From the NCBI GenBank assembly GCA_026418015.1, contig JAOACE010000011.1, positions 1-64,000 of the forward strand: 64,000 nucleotides of DNA. Reading direction: 5' to 3'. Position 1 is the stretch's first letter. The number at the start of each line of letters is the position of its first letter. The notes beneath the pieces were generated by a model. The model saw only the letters and a list, made by a program, of their open reading frames with translations, was not told the origin of the DNA and did no database searches. Positions 17,093-26,532 of the stretch are shown here, in pieces. The stretch comes from Leptospiraceae bacterium (GTDB taxonomy: Bacteria; Spirochaetota; Leptospiria; Leptospirales; Leptonemataceae). The translations under genes and the position numbers were made by a program.

Positions 17093-17536
17093 TCAAAAAA
17101 TTCCCATACGGATGCTTATACCTACTAAAACAAACAAAACTCCCACAATACTTACTGTAATAATATGAATTGCCAAGATGTTTAGGTTCTCTTTGTTTAA
17201 CTTTGGAACAATTCTTAAACGTGCATGCATGGCAAGTCCTATTGTAAATAACAGCAACAAAATTTTTAGAATAAAATGTCTGCCAATAAAATCATCCCAT
17301 CGAAGCAAAACAGAATAATTTTCTACTCGCATTAGAAATAGTATGATTCCTGTCAAGATTTGACCAACCAAAGAAGGAATCCCTATTTTTTCGTATATAG
17401 ATTCAAAATTCACTATAATAGAAACATCTTTTGTCTTGATTGCTTGGGGTAAAATTCCTATGCTTAATACCAAATGTCCACCTACCCAAATCGTAGCAAA
17501 TAATAGGTGCAAAAACAAAAGAATTGCATACCACAT
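17093..17536 (-). CDS. CopD-like integral membrane protein
   Basis: 147-residue protein with four hydrophobic helices and a WVGGHLVL motif in the first, a pattern seen in CopD-type and related small membrane proteins. His residues in helices (FLHLLFATIWVGGH and GRHFILK) could bind metal or haem. A copper role is suggested by family only. The gene follows the rRNA methylase gene by four bases on the same strand. Confidence 0.65.
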   Translation of the reverse strand: MWYAILLFLHLLFATIWVGGHLVLSIGILPQAIKTKDVSIIVNFESIYEKIGIPSLVGQILTGIILFLMRVENYSVLLRWDDFIGRHFILKILLLLFTIGLAMHARLRIVPKLNKENLNILAIHIITVSIVGVLFVLVGISIRMGIF

Positions 17537-17540
17537 AAGA

Positions 17541-18734
17541 TCAATCCTTCGAAGAACCTTTTTTTAGTAAAGCCATAAAAAATCCATCAAAACCTTCCGA
17601 TGGATAAATCGTTTGTTTTTTAACAAGCTGAAATTGTTCTTTATTTTCTAAAAACCATTGGATTTGATAGTCGTTTTCTTCTGGTAAAATACTACATGTT
17701 ACATACAACAAATAGCCATTATTTTTAAGCATTTTAGAGTAATTCAACAATAATTCTCTTTGTAGTTGTAGGATTTCTTGCTTATTTTCTGAGGTAAATT
17801 TTAACTTTGTGTCTGGATTTCTTTTTATCACACCAGTACCTGTGCATGGTACATCCAACAATAAAATATCCGCAGAATCTTTTAATCGCTTAATGGTTTT
17901 ATTCGACTCAATCGGTTTAACCACAATATTGGATGAACGATTTCTTCTACTTCGTTTTTCTAATTCTTGTAATTTTTTGGGGTTTACATCTAATGCAATG
18001 ATTTGACCTTTATTTCGTTTTAAAGCAGAAAGATGAAGGGATTTCCCACCAGCACCTGCACATGCATCGATAATCCTACTTGCATTTTGTAAAACATCTT
18101 CGGGAATAAAATGTGCCACCCTCTGAGAAGACAAATCCTGAAATTCATAATATCCTTTTAAAAAATATTCATTGGGACTAACAAAGGTTTTATCTTTAAT
18201 GATTAATGCTTCTTCGACATCAGGATGTTCTTCTGTTTCTATGCCTAATTTTTGAAGAAGTGATTGCAATTCTGGTTTGGAAGTTACCAAGGTATTTACG
18301 CGAATTACTAATTTTGCATGTTCGTTTAAGGCAGAAGCTTCTTTTAACCATTTTTCTTCCCCTAATTGGCTTATGCCTTCGTTCCATAAATCTTCGTTGT
18401 AAGAAAGTTGAATTCTTTTAGGAATTTGGTTTAAATCCACAGAAAGATTTACAGAAGGTAGTATTTCTTGTAAATTTTCGAACTCTAATTGATTGTAATG
18501 TAAATAAGCAGAAAAAATTTTTGTTAAGTCACTCGTGCCTGTGATGTATTCAAAAAAATAGTAATATCGAACAATGGTATAAACCGACTCTGCAATGAAT
18601 TTTCGATCTCTTTTTCCTAATTTTGGGTTTGTTTTAAAATAATGTTCTAAGACTTTATCGGAATAATGATTTTCTTTTAGAACTTTATAAAGTGCTTCTA
18701 TTATAATGTTTACTAATGCTTTGTGGAGCTTCAT
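17541..18734 (-). CDS. RsmB/NOP-family RNA m5C methyltransferase
   Basis: 397-residue SAM-dependent cytosine-5 methylase. An N-terminal NusB-like helical region (about 1-130) precedes the Rossmann core with DACAGAGGKSLHL, LDVNPKK, the motif IV DVPCTGTGVIKR (about 295) and motif VI YVTCSILPEEN (about 345) bearing the nucleophile Cys. The layout is that of RsmB, which methylates C967 of 16S rRNA; the exact target base is inferred. Confidence 0.88.
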   Translation of the reverse strand: MKLHKALVNIIIEALYKVLKENHYSDKVLEHYFKTNPKLGKRDRKFIAESVYTIVRYYYFFEYITGTSDLTKIFSAYLHYNQLEFENLQEILPSVNLSVDLNQIPKRIQLSYNEDLWNEGISQLGEEKWLKEASALNEHAKLVIRVNTLVTSKPELQSLLQKLGIETEEHPDVEEALIIKDKTFVSPNEYFLKGYYEFQDLSSQRVAHFIPEDVLQNASRIIDACAGAGGKSLHLSALKRNKGQIIALDVNPKKLQELEKRSRRNRSSNIVVKPIESNKTIKRLKDSADILLLDVPCTGTGVIKRNPDTKLKFTSENKQEILQLQRELLLNYSKMLKNNGYLLYVTCSILPEENDYQIQWFLENKEQFQLVKKQTIYPSEGFDGFFMALLKKGSSKD

Positions 18735-18846
18735 GGATTTATAAAAGACGATTTTATGGAAGGGATTCTTGATACAACCAGAAAAGTAATCAGTTGATTT
18801 TACAAAAAAAATTTATATTGTATAGATTTTAATATAAAAATAATTG

Positions 18847-18869
18847 ATAATGAGACGCATTCTCATTAT
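18847..18869. promoter_or_regulatory. Fur box upstream of the cytochrome c'-like/FadL-like pair
   Basis: ATAATGAGA-N5-TCTCATTAT, a palindrome with nine-base arms. Compared with the known Fur consensus AATGANAATNATTNTCATT it mismatches only at two central positions. It ends ten bases before the ATG of the lipoprotein gene, where bound Fur would block transcription or elongation. A TTTACA/TATAGA pair just upstream (TATAGA at about 18821) could be the promoter. Confidence 0.75.
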
Positions 18870-18878
18870 TTGGACAAC

Positions 18879-19322
18879 ATGAAGATAAAAATACAAATCA
18901 TCCTACTTATAATTATGACAAACTGTCAAACACCCAAAACGAATAACGAACAAAGGAAAGCTATTTTTTTAACAAAAGAAGAAAAGGAATTTGTTTTAAT
19001 GGAGATGCGCGAACTATTAAAAGCTCTTCACTATATACATGTTGGTCTATCGAACGAAAATTATGAATTTGCCTATCAATCTTCTAAGAAAGTAGGTATG
19101 AATATGGTGAACGAATTAAAAGCAGCAGAAAAAATGATATTGATTAAACTTCCTTCTGAATTTAAAAAATTAGGTTTTGCAACTCACAATCAATTTGATA
19201 TATTAGCAGATTCGATCAACAAAAAAGATAACAAAAAAATTCAAGAAAATTTATCTATCTTAACATCTTATTGTGTTAATTGCCATGATTTATATAAATT
19301 CGAGGTGGAACATGAAAAATAA
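18879..19322 (+). CDS. Cytochrome c'-like lipoprotein
   Basis: 147-residue predicted lipoprotein. The signal peptide ends MTNC, a relaxed lipobox with Asn before Cys as often found in spirochaetes. The rest is helical and ends with YCVNCHDLYKFE, a single CxxCH haem-binding motif close to the C-terminus, which is the hallmark of cytochrome c' (class II) four-helix proteins. The role could be electron transfer or haem/NO binding. The ATG at 18879 is preferred to an upstream TTG. It overlaps the next gene and lies directly behind a Fur box. Confidence 0.75.
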   Translation: MKIKIQIILLIIMTNCQTPKTNNEQRKAIFLTKEEKEFVLMEMRELLKALHYIHVGLSNENYEFAYQSSKKVGMNMVNELKAAEKMILIKLPSEFKKLGFATHNQFDILADSINKKDNKKIQENLSILTSYCVNCHDLYKFEVEHEK

Positions 19323-20655
19323 AATTTATTCTGTGATTGTTTTTATCGTATTTCTTCCTAAGCTCATTTTTTCTACAAATGGTTTATTTATGATTTCCTA
19401 TGGATCTAAATTTTCTGGTATTGCAGGTGCAGGATCATCAACAAAAGAATCGGTTTTTTCTAATTTTTTAAACCCAGCAAATTTAGCTTTTAGTTTAGGT
19501 AGTTCATATCACCAATGGGAAATTTCGATAAGAAATAACATAGTTCAAACTATTTACGAAGATCAATATATAAATCTTTTAAATTCAAAGATCTATTTTA
19601 ATCATAATCAAGAAACTCTACAAGCAATTTTACCAAACTTTGGATATGGTTTACCAATCTATAAAAATATATTCTATTCAATTTCTTTTTTGGTTAAAGG
19701 CGGCGGAGGAGGTAACCTAGAAAATATTTTATTTTATAATAGAAATCTTGAACCATTAAAAGAAAATTTTATTATGAGGATGGCTAATCCATCTCTTGTC
19801 CAAGGAATAGGATTTCGTATCAATCATCTAAATTTAGGGATTGGTTATGAACTTAGTTATTTATCAATCAAAATGCAAAATCACAAGAAAGATCTTATGA
19901 ATTTATTTATTTCTCCTGAACAATCCTTTGAATTTTCTGGAAAGAATATTTCTCATGCTGTTATTTTAGGATTAAGCCAAAAAATCCCCTTTAATAACTA
20001 CAACCTAATTTGGGGAATATCTTATCATTCAGCAAATAGATTTAAAGTAAAGGGTGGAATAAAATCTTACGAAACATTTAATAATGATCTGATATTAGAA
20101 CACAAAGCAGAAGCAAGAATTAGCTTTCCAGAATACTACAGAGGCGGTATTCAATTCGATTTTAATTTTTTTAAAATCTACCTTGATTTAAATTATATTT
20201 TATGGAATTCTTATTTTAGAAAAATCAAAATCCAATCAGAAGCACCTTTTATTACGACACCATTTGGATATTCTAGTAATACAATTCAAATTAGGCAAAA
20301 TTGGAACAATCAAATAGTATCTGCATTGGGTATGGAATTATATTTTAATACCTATATCTTTTCTATGGGATATAATTATGGCAAATTCCCTACTCCTTCT
20401 GAGGGCATACATCCTTTATTAACAATGACGATAGAACATCATGTAACTCTTGGTTTTGCAAAAAAATTAGAACAGAAGATAATTTATTTTACTTACGAAC
20501 ATGGTTTTAAAAATAAAAGTGAATTTGAATTATCCAAAACTTCTTTTGTTTCTGATTGGTTCCTCTTTCATACAAACTTAAAACCTATCTATTTTAAATA
20601 CAGTAGAAGTATGCAATTAAATTCCCTTATTTTTGGAATAGAAAGCAAAATATAA
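19312..20655 (+). CDS. FadL/OmpP1-like outer-membrane transport protein
   Basis: 447 residues from the ATG at 19312 (GAGGTGG upstream; overlaps the previous gene by 11 bases). A signal peptide is followed by TNGLFMISYGSKFSGIAGAG and SNFLNPANLAF, the N-terminal hatch pattern of the FadL/TodX/OmpP1 family. The remaining sequence alternates beta strands rich in aromatic residues. FadL proteins move hydrophobic compounds across the outer membrane. Co-transcription with a haem lipoprotein under a Fur box suggests an iron-linked cargo, which is inference. Confidence 0.8.
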   Translation: MKNKIYSVIVFIVFLPKLIFSTNGLFMISYGSKFSGIAGAGSSTKESVFSNFLNPANLAFSLGSSYHQWEISIRNNIVQTIYEDQYINLLNSKIYFNHNQETLQAILPNFGYGLPIYKNIFYSISFLVKGGGGGNLENILFYNRNLEPLKENFIMRMANPSLVQGIGFRINHLNLGIGYELSYLSIKMQNHKKDLMNLFISPEQSFEFSGKNISHAVILGLSQKIPFNNYNLIWGISYHSANRFKVKGGIKSYETFNNDLILEHKAEARISFPEYYRGGIQFDFNFFKIYLDLNYILWNSYFRKIKIQSEAPFITTPFGYSSNTIQIRQNWNNQIVSALGMELYFNTYIFSMGYNYGKFPTPSEGIHPLLTMTIEHHVTLGFAKKLEQKIIYFTYEHGFKNKSEFELSKTSFVSDWFLFHTNLKPIYFKYSRSMQLNSLIFGIESKI

Positions 20656-20663
20656 TGATTTTT

Positions 20664-20709
20664 CCAAGCTTATGATTGAATTTTGGTTAAGGCTAAATCA
20701 TAAGCTTGG
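20664..20709. repeat. 13-bp perfect inverted repeat at a convergent gene junction
   Basis: CCAAGCTTATGAT (20664-20676) and its exact complement (20697-20709) enclose 20 bases. It begins nine bases after the porin gene stop and lies mostly inside the last codons of the glycogen synthase gene. No T tract follows on either strand, so it is not a standard terminator, though it may stop or stabilise convergent transcripts. Confidence 0.8.
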
Positions 20710-22451
20710 AGATAATATTGAATTAAGTTTTTCCAATCGAAAATTTCGCTTATACTTTCTACGCGATTTCTTAATTCGATTCTTTGTCGTCGGTTTAAAG
20801 ATACCACATTAAAAATCATTTTTGCTAACTGTTGAATAGATTCGTGGTAAGATTGATTTTTGCGATTTAAGATAAAAAGTCCATGTTCTTCGTGATTAGG
20901 AAGCATTTTCTTTACATACAAAGAAAAACCTGTAAGATCAGAAGTAATCGAAGGAATACCAGCAGCAGAACACTCCATTGGTGTATAGCCCCATGGTTCA
21001 TAATAACTGGGGAAGATTCCTAAATGGCATCCGCGGATAAAATCTAAGTAATCTAATTTAACCACAGAACCAAAACTAGACAAAAAATCTGGATGATAAA
21101 CAATCTTTACTCTGGATTCTTTCTGATTCAATAAATGATTTTTGTAAATTGTATTTAATATTACATCGTCTGGATATTCCATTTCGTGTGTTACAACAGA
21201 AGGTAGTCCATTTTTTTTCCATGAATAATAGATTCTTTTTAGATACATTCTTTCTGTTTCGTTTATAAGTTCTTCTGTATTGATTTGTGGCTTTTCGATG
21301 ATTTGATTTAGCAGACGTTGAGGAATTCTTTCTGCTACGGTTTCGCATACATGGTTTAGCTCATCATAGATAAATTGATTCTGTAAAACATCATAGCGAT
21401 AGCCTTTGGTTTTTGCTTTAGTAATGATAAAAACAACCACAGTGATGTCAATATTATTCTGCATTAAAAGATGATTTAGTGCAGGAAGAGAATCTAAGAA
21501 GAGATCGATGCCTTTATTTCGAAATTCATACCTACCAGAAGTAAAAATGTACAGGGTTTTTTCTAAATCAAACGTATAATAAGGGAAAAAATAACCTGCA
21601 ACAAATTGATGAATCTTTGTTTTAAAAAGACCATGCAAGTTTTGATGTTCATGAGCTACGGTAAAACGTCGGATGTTTAAACCATTTGGGGTAATAATAT
21701 CAACTTTTTTGTGTAAAAGATGTTTGATTTCTTCTGCGGTGATCTCACTTACAGTTGTAAATACATCTGCACCATAACTTGCCGCTCGCTCTATCAAATA
21801 ATGAGAAAAAATATTGTATCTTTTTGCTTCGTCATAAGGGTTGATAAATTTAATATATTCGTAAATGTTATCTACGTTTGGTGCTATATAACGTCCAAGT
21901 AATGTAGCATGAGTAGTAAAAACAATTTTTACTGGTAGGCTTCTTTTTTTTATGATAGGTATTGCAGCTCCCACATTCCATTCATGAAAATGTACCAAAA
22001 TAGGTTTAGACGAAAATGCTTCTATAAAACATTCAATCACATCTGCTACTTGATATCCAAATAAAATAGCGTCATTAATCCACATTTCATCTGGTGTTTC
22101 TATGCCATGATCTTTCCAAAAGAAGTATTTAAATTCTTGAATACGATCAAATAAACATAAAAAATCGATCAGAATAACATTAGGACTTCCTGTAATTAGC
22201 CATTTACCAAATTTTACTTTTAGGTTTTTTTTAGCTATGTTTTGAAGGATTTCTCGGTATACACCCGTTGGTTGCATTTCTTCAAATTCTAATTCAGAGA
22301 TACCTTTTATATAAGGTCCAATAAGACAATAGCGATCTTTAAAATGTTCTGTTATGATTGGTGCTTTACTACGAATTACTTGATAGATTCCTCCTACTTG
22401 TCTACATACTTCCCAACTAACTTCTATTAAATAACTGTTTGATAGATTCAT
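20670..22451 (-). CDS. Glycogen synthase of the GT3 (eukaryote-like) family
   Basis: 593-residue glycosyltransferase. IEVSWEVCRQVGGIYQVI at the N-terminus, CLIGPYIKG, HEWNVGAAIPI, FTTHATLLGRYI and the C-terminal EPWGYTPMECSAAGIPS are the signatures of GT3 glycogen synthases (animal/fungal GYS type), not of GT5 bacterial GlgA. GT3 enzymes transfer glucose, usually from UDP-glucose, to glycogen. Length is short relative to animal GYS, as in other bacterial members. No other glycogen genes are adjacent. Confidence 0.9.
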   Translation of the reverse strand: MNLSNSYLIEVSWEVCRQVGGIYQVIRSKAPIITEHFKDRYCLIGPYIKGISELEFEEMQPTGVYREILQNIAKKNLKVKFGKWLITGSPNVILIDFLCLFDRIQEFKYFFWKDHGIETPDEMWINDAILFGYQVADVIECFIEAFSSKPILVHFHEWNVGAAIPIIKKRSLPVKIVFTTHATLLGRYIAPNVDNIYEYIKFINPYDEAKRYNIFSHYLIERAASYGADVFTTVSEITAEEIKHLLHKKVDIITPNGLNIRRFTVAHEHQNLHGLFKTKIHQFVAGYFFPYYTFDLEKTLYIFTSGRYEFRNKGIDLFLDSLPALNHLLMQNNIDITVVVFIITKAKTKGYRYDVLQNQFIYDELNHVCETVAERIPQRLLNQIIEKPQINTEELINETERMYLKRIYYSWKKNGLPSVVTHEMEYPDDVILNTIYKNHLLNQKESRVKIVYHPDFLSSFGSVVKLDYLDFIRGCHLGIFPSYYEPWGYTPMECSAAGIPSITSDLTGFSLYVKKMLPNHEEHGLFILNRKNQSYHESIQQLAKMIFNVVSLNRRQRIELRNRVESISEIFDWKNLIQYYLQAYDLALTKIQS

Positions 22452-22674
22452 AGAATTCGATGGAATATAGATAAAAGTTTTGATGTCAAGTTTTTCTAAC
22501 CATTATGATAAATGATATTTTTTTCTTGATTTTTTGATTCATTTTACTAATTTAAATAAAAAGAACTTTTATATATTTAATTTGACGTTTAAAAATTGAA
22601 AAAAATTTTAAACCTTTATACAATTTTTATTTTAAAATTTTGTTATTTTTTGAATAATTTAAAAGGAGTTGTAA

Positions 22675-25599
22675 ATGAATCCATCAATAGAAACACAAGA
22701 TAAGAAATTATTGAATAAATTATTTACTTTAATAAACGAAGAAAAACTAACAAAAGATTTTTCTTCTTATCAATTGAGTAAAATCGAAAGCTACATCAAC
22801 TTCGCAAAAGAGGTAGCTAATGCTTCGGAAGAGGAACAAAAAGAAATCTTACAAACACTAGCAGAGTACAAAAACACAGAAAATGATAAAACGATTTTAG
22901 GAAGATTAATCCCCGTTATAATAGCATTTTCTAAAACCATTGAACGAGATCCTTCCGAAGAAGACAATTTGTTCGATTTAGTCATAAGCTTATTACATGA
23001 TTTTCAATTAGCGACACGTTGGTCTATCATTGTTTATATTTGTGATCAAATCTTAGATTTTTTTCCCCAAGAAATCGATAAACTAAAAAATCATCCTGGC
23101 ATTGTAGATATCTTAAAATTTAAACAAGATACCATAGAAAAACTCAAAGGGAAAAAAGAAACAAAATCTATCTTAAAAACCATTATAGAGATCGATAAAA
23201 AAGATGCAGATTCAGCAGTAAAATATGCTAAATTAATCGCTGTGGATGATCCAGAAGAAGCAGGAATATACTTAAAACGCGCTGCGGAAATCTATGCAAA
23301 AGAAAACAAAACAGATAAACTAGAAGAAATTTGGAAAACCCTCGTAGATGAATATCACGAAGATTTAAAATTTTTCGAAAGAATAGAAAGAATACTCAAT
23401 AACAATAAAAATTATAATTTTATTATAGCAAACTATCCCCAACTTGTAGAAAAATACAAAGAAATGGAGGAATGGGACATCGTCATCGATCTTCTTAAAA
23501 AGATTATCTCTAATGCAATCGAACAAGAAAAACGAGAAGAAAACGAAAAACGTTTAAAAGGAATTGATCTTAAATATAAAAGAAAAGAAGGCAAAGCTTT
23601 ATCCCGTTTAAGAGAAGAATTAATCAAAGCCTACAAAAATAAATATAAAAAACATTCTTTATTAGATGTTTTTTTGCGTTTATCAGAATTAACCAACCCC
23701 AAAAAACCTATCAACATTGGTATAAGCAATTTCGAAAAATACATCGTTTTCGATACAAATAATTATGTCTACCATCGTAAAAGGGGTGTGGGAAAAATTA
23801 AGCAAATCAACGAAAACGAGATTATCATCGACTTTGATAAAAATCAAAATCAAAAAATGGGTCTCGATATGGCAATCTCTAGTTTACAAGCTTTACAACC
23901 CAATCATATATGGGTAAGGTATTACGAAAATCCAGAAGAATTAAAAAAACTCTGTAAAGAAAACAAATTAGAATTCTTTAAAATTCTTTTGGAATCCTAC
24001 AATAAAAAAATTACCTTAGCACAAGTAAAAGCAGAAATATTAGACAAGTTAATCTCGAAATCTGAATGGAATAAGTGGTGGCAAGATGCAAGAAAGCTTC
24101 TAAAAGAAAGTCAATATTTTGGTTTTAGTCCTAAAAAACGCGACGAAATTCTTATGTGGGATAGAGAACTTTCTTATTCCGAAGAGTTAGAAAACAAATT
24201 CAATAACGTAAAAGAATGGGATAAAAAACTAGAAATTGCCTTAGAAAGCTTAACTGTAAGTCCAGACATAACAGAAAAGGCATCCGAAACTTTTGCAGAG
24301 TATTTTTTATCTCAGGAAGAAAGTAAAGATCCTCTAAAAAAAATCTTGGCATATCTATTTTTGAACTTATTCGAAAAAACCTACCCCAACAACGATATTA
24401 CAAAATCGCGTAAAATCGATAAAAACGAAATCATCGAACTATTAAAAGAACTCGATACCAAACAAATACTCAATATTTTTTATCAGATTAAAAATACTGA
24501 CTTTAAAAAACAATTTGTCGATCTAATTATCGAAGCAAAAGATAACTATGTAGAGATTCTCGAGCAAATACTATTAGAACCAACTATCAAAGTTCATAAA
24601 TACATTATAGAAAAGCTAGATCAATTAAACCGAAAAGATGTATTAAGAAACTATATAGATTTAATCATGAGAAAATACAGAGAGTACCCAGAAATATTCT
24701 TATGGATTAGTAAAAATATTTTAGAAAATGATTGGGAAAAAGATTACGATTGGATCCAAACTACCAAATATGATGTCTTATTACAAATTTTTAGGTTATT
24801 AAAACCATTAGAACGAATCGAAACACGCGGCAATCGATTAAAGAATTTAGCAATAGAAACAATTTTTGGTAACGTAAACATAACCGTAGAAAATTTAGAA
24901 AAATCAAAAATAAGCGAATATATCCAAAATGCAAGTGAATCTTTTATAAAAAGAATTTATATATTGTTTAAAAATGTTCCATATATACCAGATGCTCATA
25001 AAGAAAACTTTAAAGAATTCATCAAAAAAATCCGACCAGATATAACCGATCTAGAAATTACGTTAGAAGCAGATTTAGAAGAAGAACCCATTTACGAAAA
25101 AGAAGAAAAAATCGAAATCTTTATTCCATCCGATGATATTATATACACAACACAAGAAGCTATCGAAGCAAAAAGAAGACATCTCGATCATATCTTGTAT
25201 GTGGAAATGCCCGAAAACTCGAGAGAAATAGGCGAAGCACAAGAAAAAGGTGATCTTCGCGAAAATGCAGAATACAAAGCAGCATTAGAAAGACAAGATA
25301 AACTAAGAGCAGAAGCTACCAAACTCGAAGAAGATTTAAAAAAAGCTGTACCTATCGATCCATCCAAAGTTCGTACTGATGTAGTATCTATTGGAACCAA
25401 AGTTTCTGTTAAAGACAATTCTACTGGAGAAAATATAGATTATACAATTTTGGGTCCTTGGGATGTAGACCCAGAAAAAAATATTATTTCTTATGCTTCT
25501 CCATTAGGAAAGATTCTCTTAGGGAAAAAAATTGGCGACGTTGCTGTTTTAAACAAAGATCGTTCTTTTACAATCGAAAAAATTGAACGTGCCATTTAA
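22675..25599 (+). CDS. greA: GreA transcription elongation factor with very long N-terminal extension
   Basis: 974 residues with AAAGGAG before the ATG. Only the last 150 or so residues are GreA: a coiled-coil finger with the acidic tip GDLRENAEY, which stimulates RNA polymerase to cleave backtracked RNA, and a C-terminal FKBP-like domain (VSIGTKVSV, ISYASPLGKILLGKKIGD). The preceding 820 residues are charged and helical, like TPR/HEAT-type solenoids, with a small basic/beta patch near 365-420. Extended GreA proteins are known from spirochaetes; the extension's role is unknown. A terminator follows. Confidence 0.92.
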   Translation: MNPSIETQDKKLLNKLFTLINEEKLTKDFSSYQLSKIESYINFAKEVANASEEEQKEILQTLAEYKNTENDKTILGRLIPVIIAFSKTIERDPSEEDNLFDLVISLLHDFQLATRWSIIVYICDQILDFFPQEIDKLKNHPGIVDILKFKQDTIEKLKGKKETKSILKTIIEIDKKDADSAVKYAKLIAVDDPEEAGIYLKRAAEIYAKENKTDKLEEIWKTLVDEYHEDLKFFERIERILNNNKNYNFIIANYPQLVEKYKEMEEWDIVIDLLKKIISNAIEQEKREENEKRLKGIDLKYKRKEGKALSRLREELIKAYKNKYKKHSLLDVFLRLSELTNPKKPINIGISNFEKYIVFDTNNYVYHRKRGVGKIKQINENEIIIDFDKNQNQKMGLDMAISSLQALQPNHIWVRYYENPEELKKLCKENKLEFFKILLESYNKKITLAQVKAEILDKLISKSEWNKWWQDARKLLKESQYFGFSPKKRDEILMWDRELSYSEELENKFNNVKEWDKKLEIALESLTVSPDITEKASETFAEYFLSQEESKDPLKKILAYLFLNLFEKTYPNNDITKSRKIDKNEIIELLKELDTKQILNIFYQIKNTDFKKQFVDLIIEAKDNYVEILEQILLEPTIKVHKYIIEKLDQLNRKDVLRNYIDLIMRKYREYPEIFLWISKNILENDWEKDYDWIQTTKYDVLLQIFRLLKPLERIETRGNRLKNLAIETIFGNVNITVENLEKSKISEYIQNASESFIKRIYILFKNVPYIPDAHKENFKEFIKKIRPDITDLEITLEADLEEEPIYEKEEKIEIFIPSDDIIYTTQEAIEAKRRHLDHILYVEMPENSREIGEAQEKGDLRENAEYKAALERQDKLRAEATKLEEDLKKAVPIDPSKVRTDVVSIGTKVSVKDNSTGENIDYTILGPWDVDPEKNIISYASPLGKILLGKKIGDVAVLNKDRSFTIEKIERAI

Positions 25600-25626
25600 A
25601 AAAACGCTCATTATGAGCGTTTTTTT
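25600..25626. terminator. Bidirectional rho-independent terminator
   Basis: Stem AACGCTCA-TTA-TGAGCGTT flanked by A tract on the left and T tract on the right, so it can serve greA (plus) and the converging crotonase gene (minus). It starts right after the greA stop codon. Confidence 0.9.
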
Positions 25627-26404
25627 AAGATGTAAACTTAGGTCTTCTTTTTTCTTTTAGGGCACTGAATGCTTCCATACAATCTGGATGGAGCATAAGT
25701 TCTTCCACTTCTTTTAGATCTTTCTCCATTTGTGCTTCGAAATGTTCTCTATTAATCCAACGTTGGGAGCCTTTTTTTAAGGATTTTAACGACTGGATGG
25801 GTAAATTAGCTATTTGTTTAGCTAATTTATATGCAGCATTCCGCGTTTCTTCGTGGGTTTCGAAAATTTCATCTACAAGGTTAAATTTTAGACATTCTTC
25901 TGCTTTAAGCATTTTCCCTAGCATGACAACCTGAATTAAATTTTGATAACCAATCTTTATAGCCAAGATTTCTAATGCAGTAGAAGGAACAGTCATCGCT
26001 AAATTCACTTCGGTAAAACCAATTCGAGATTTTTTCTTACTCATAAAACGAAAATCATTATAAGAGGCAATAAATGCGCCCCCACCTGCTGCATAACCTG
26101 TAATCACAGATATAGTAGGAAGAGGATAAAAAAAATGTTCTGCTCCTAAGATTAATAAATCTCTCATGTTTTTTTTAATTTGTTCTCCACTCGCTCCCAA
26201 AAAAACATTCGGATGAAATCCATTACAAAAAAAATCTTCTTTTGCAGATTCGATAACGACAACTTTTGCATTGGTATTTTGAATCTCTTTTAGTGCGATT
26301 CGAAAATCCTCAATAAATTCGCCATCAATGGTATTTTCTTTATCGGAATCCATGATGATTGTTGCGATTTTATCTTCTAATTTGTAATAAACCTTTTTCC
26401 CCAT
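25625..26404 (-). CDS. Enoyl-CoA hydratase/isomerase family protein
   Basis: 259-residue crotonase-fold protein with AGGAG upstream. The oxyanion-hole region ITGYAAGGGAFIASY is clear and a Glu is present in GFTEVNLAM, equivalent to one of the two crotonase glutamates. The second (normally in an ME-type motif before LTG) is replaced in QVVMLG, so true hydratase activity is doubtful; isomerase, hydrolase or other acyl-CoA chemistry is possible. It stands alone, not with other beta-oxidation genes. Confidence 0.85.
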   Translation of the reverse strand: MGKKVYYKLEDKIATIIMDSDKENTIDGEFIEDFRIALKEIQNTNAKVVVIESAKEDFFCNGFHPNVFLGASGEQIKKNMRDLLILGAEHFFYPLPTISVITGYAAGGGAFIASYNDFRFMSKKKSRIGFTEVNLAMTVPSTALEILAIKIGYQNLIQVVMLGKMLKAEECLKFNLVDEIFETHEETRNAAYKLAKQIANLPIQSLKSLKKGSQRWINREHFEAQMEKDLKEVEELMLHPDCMEAFSALKEKRRPKFTS

Positions 26405-26532
26405 TTTTTACTCCTATGTGAATATTCAAATTGACAGTCTAATAGATTGATTTTTATGTCAATTTATATTTAAGTATACTTATAAAATTAAAAAATTGAC
26501 GTTTTTTTACGTACTTTTTTATTGTATTACTA

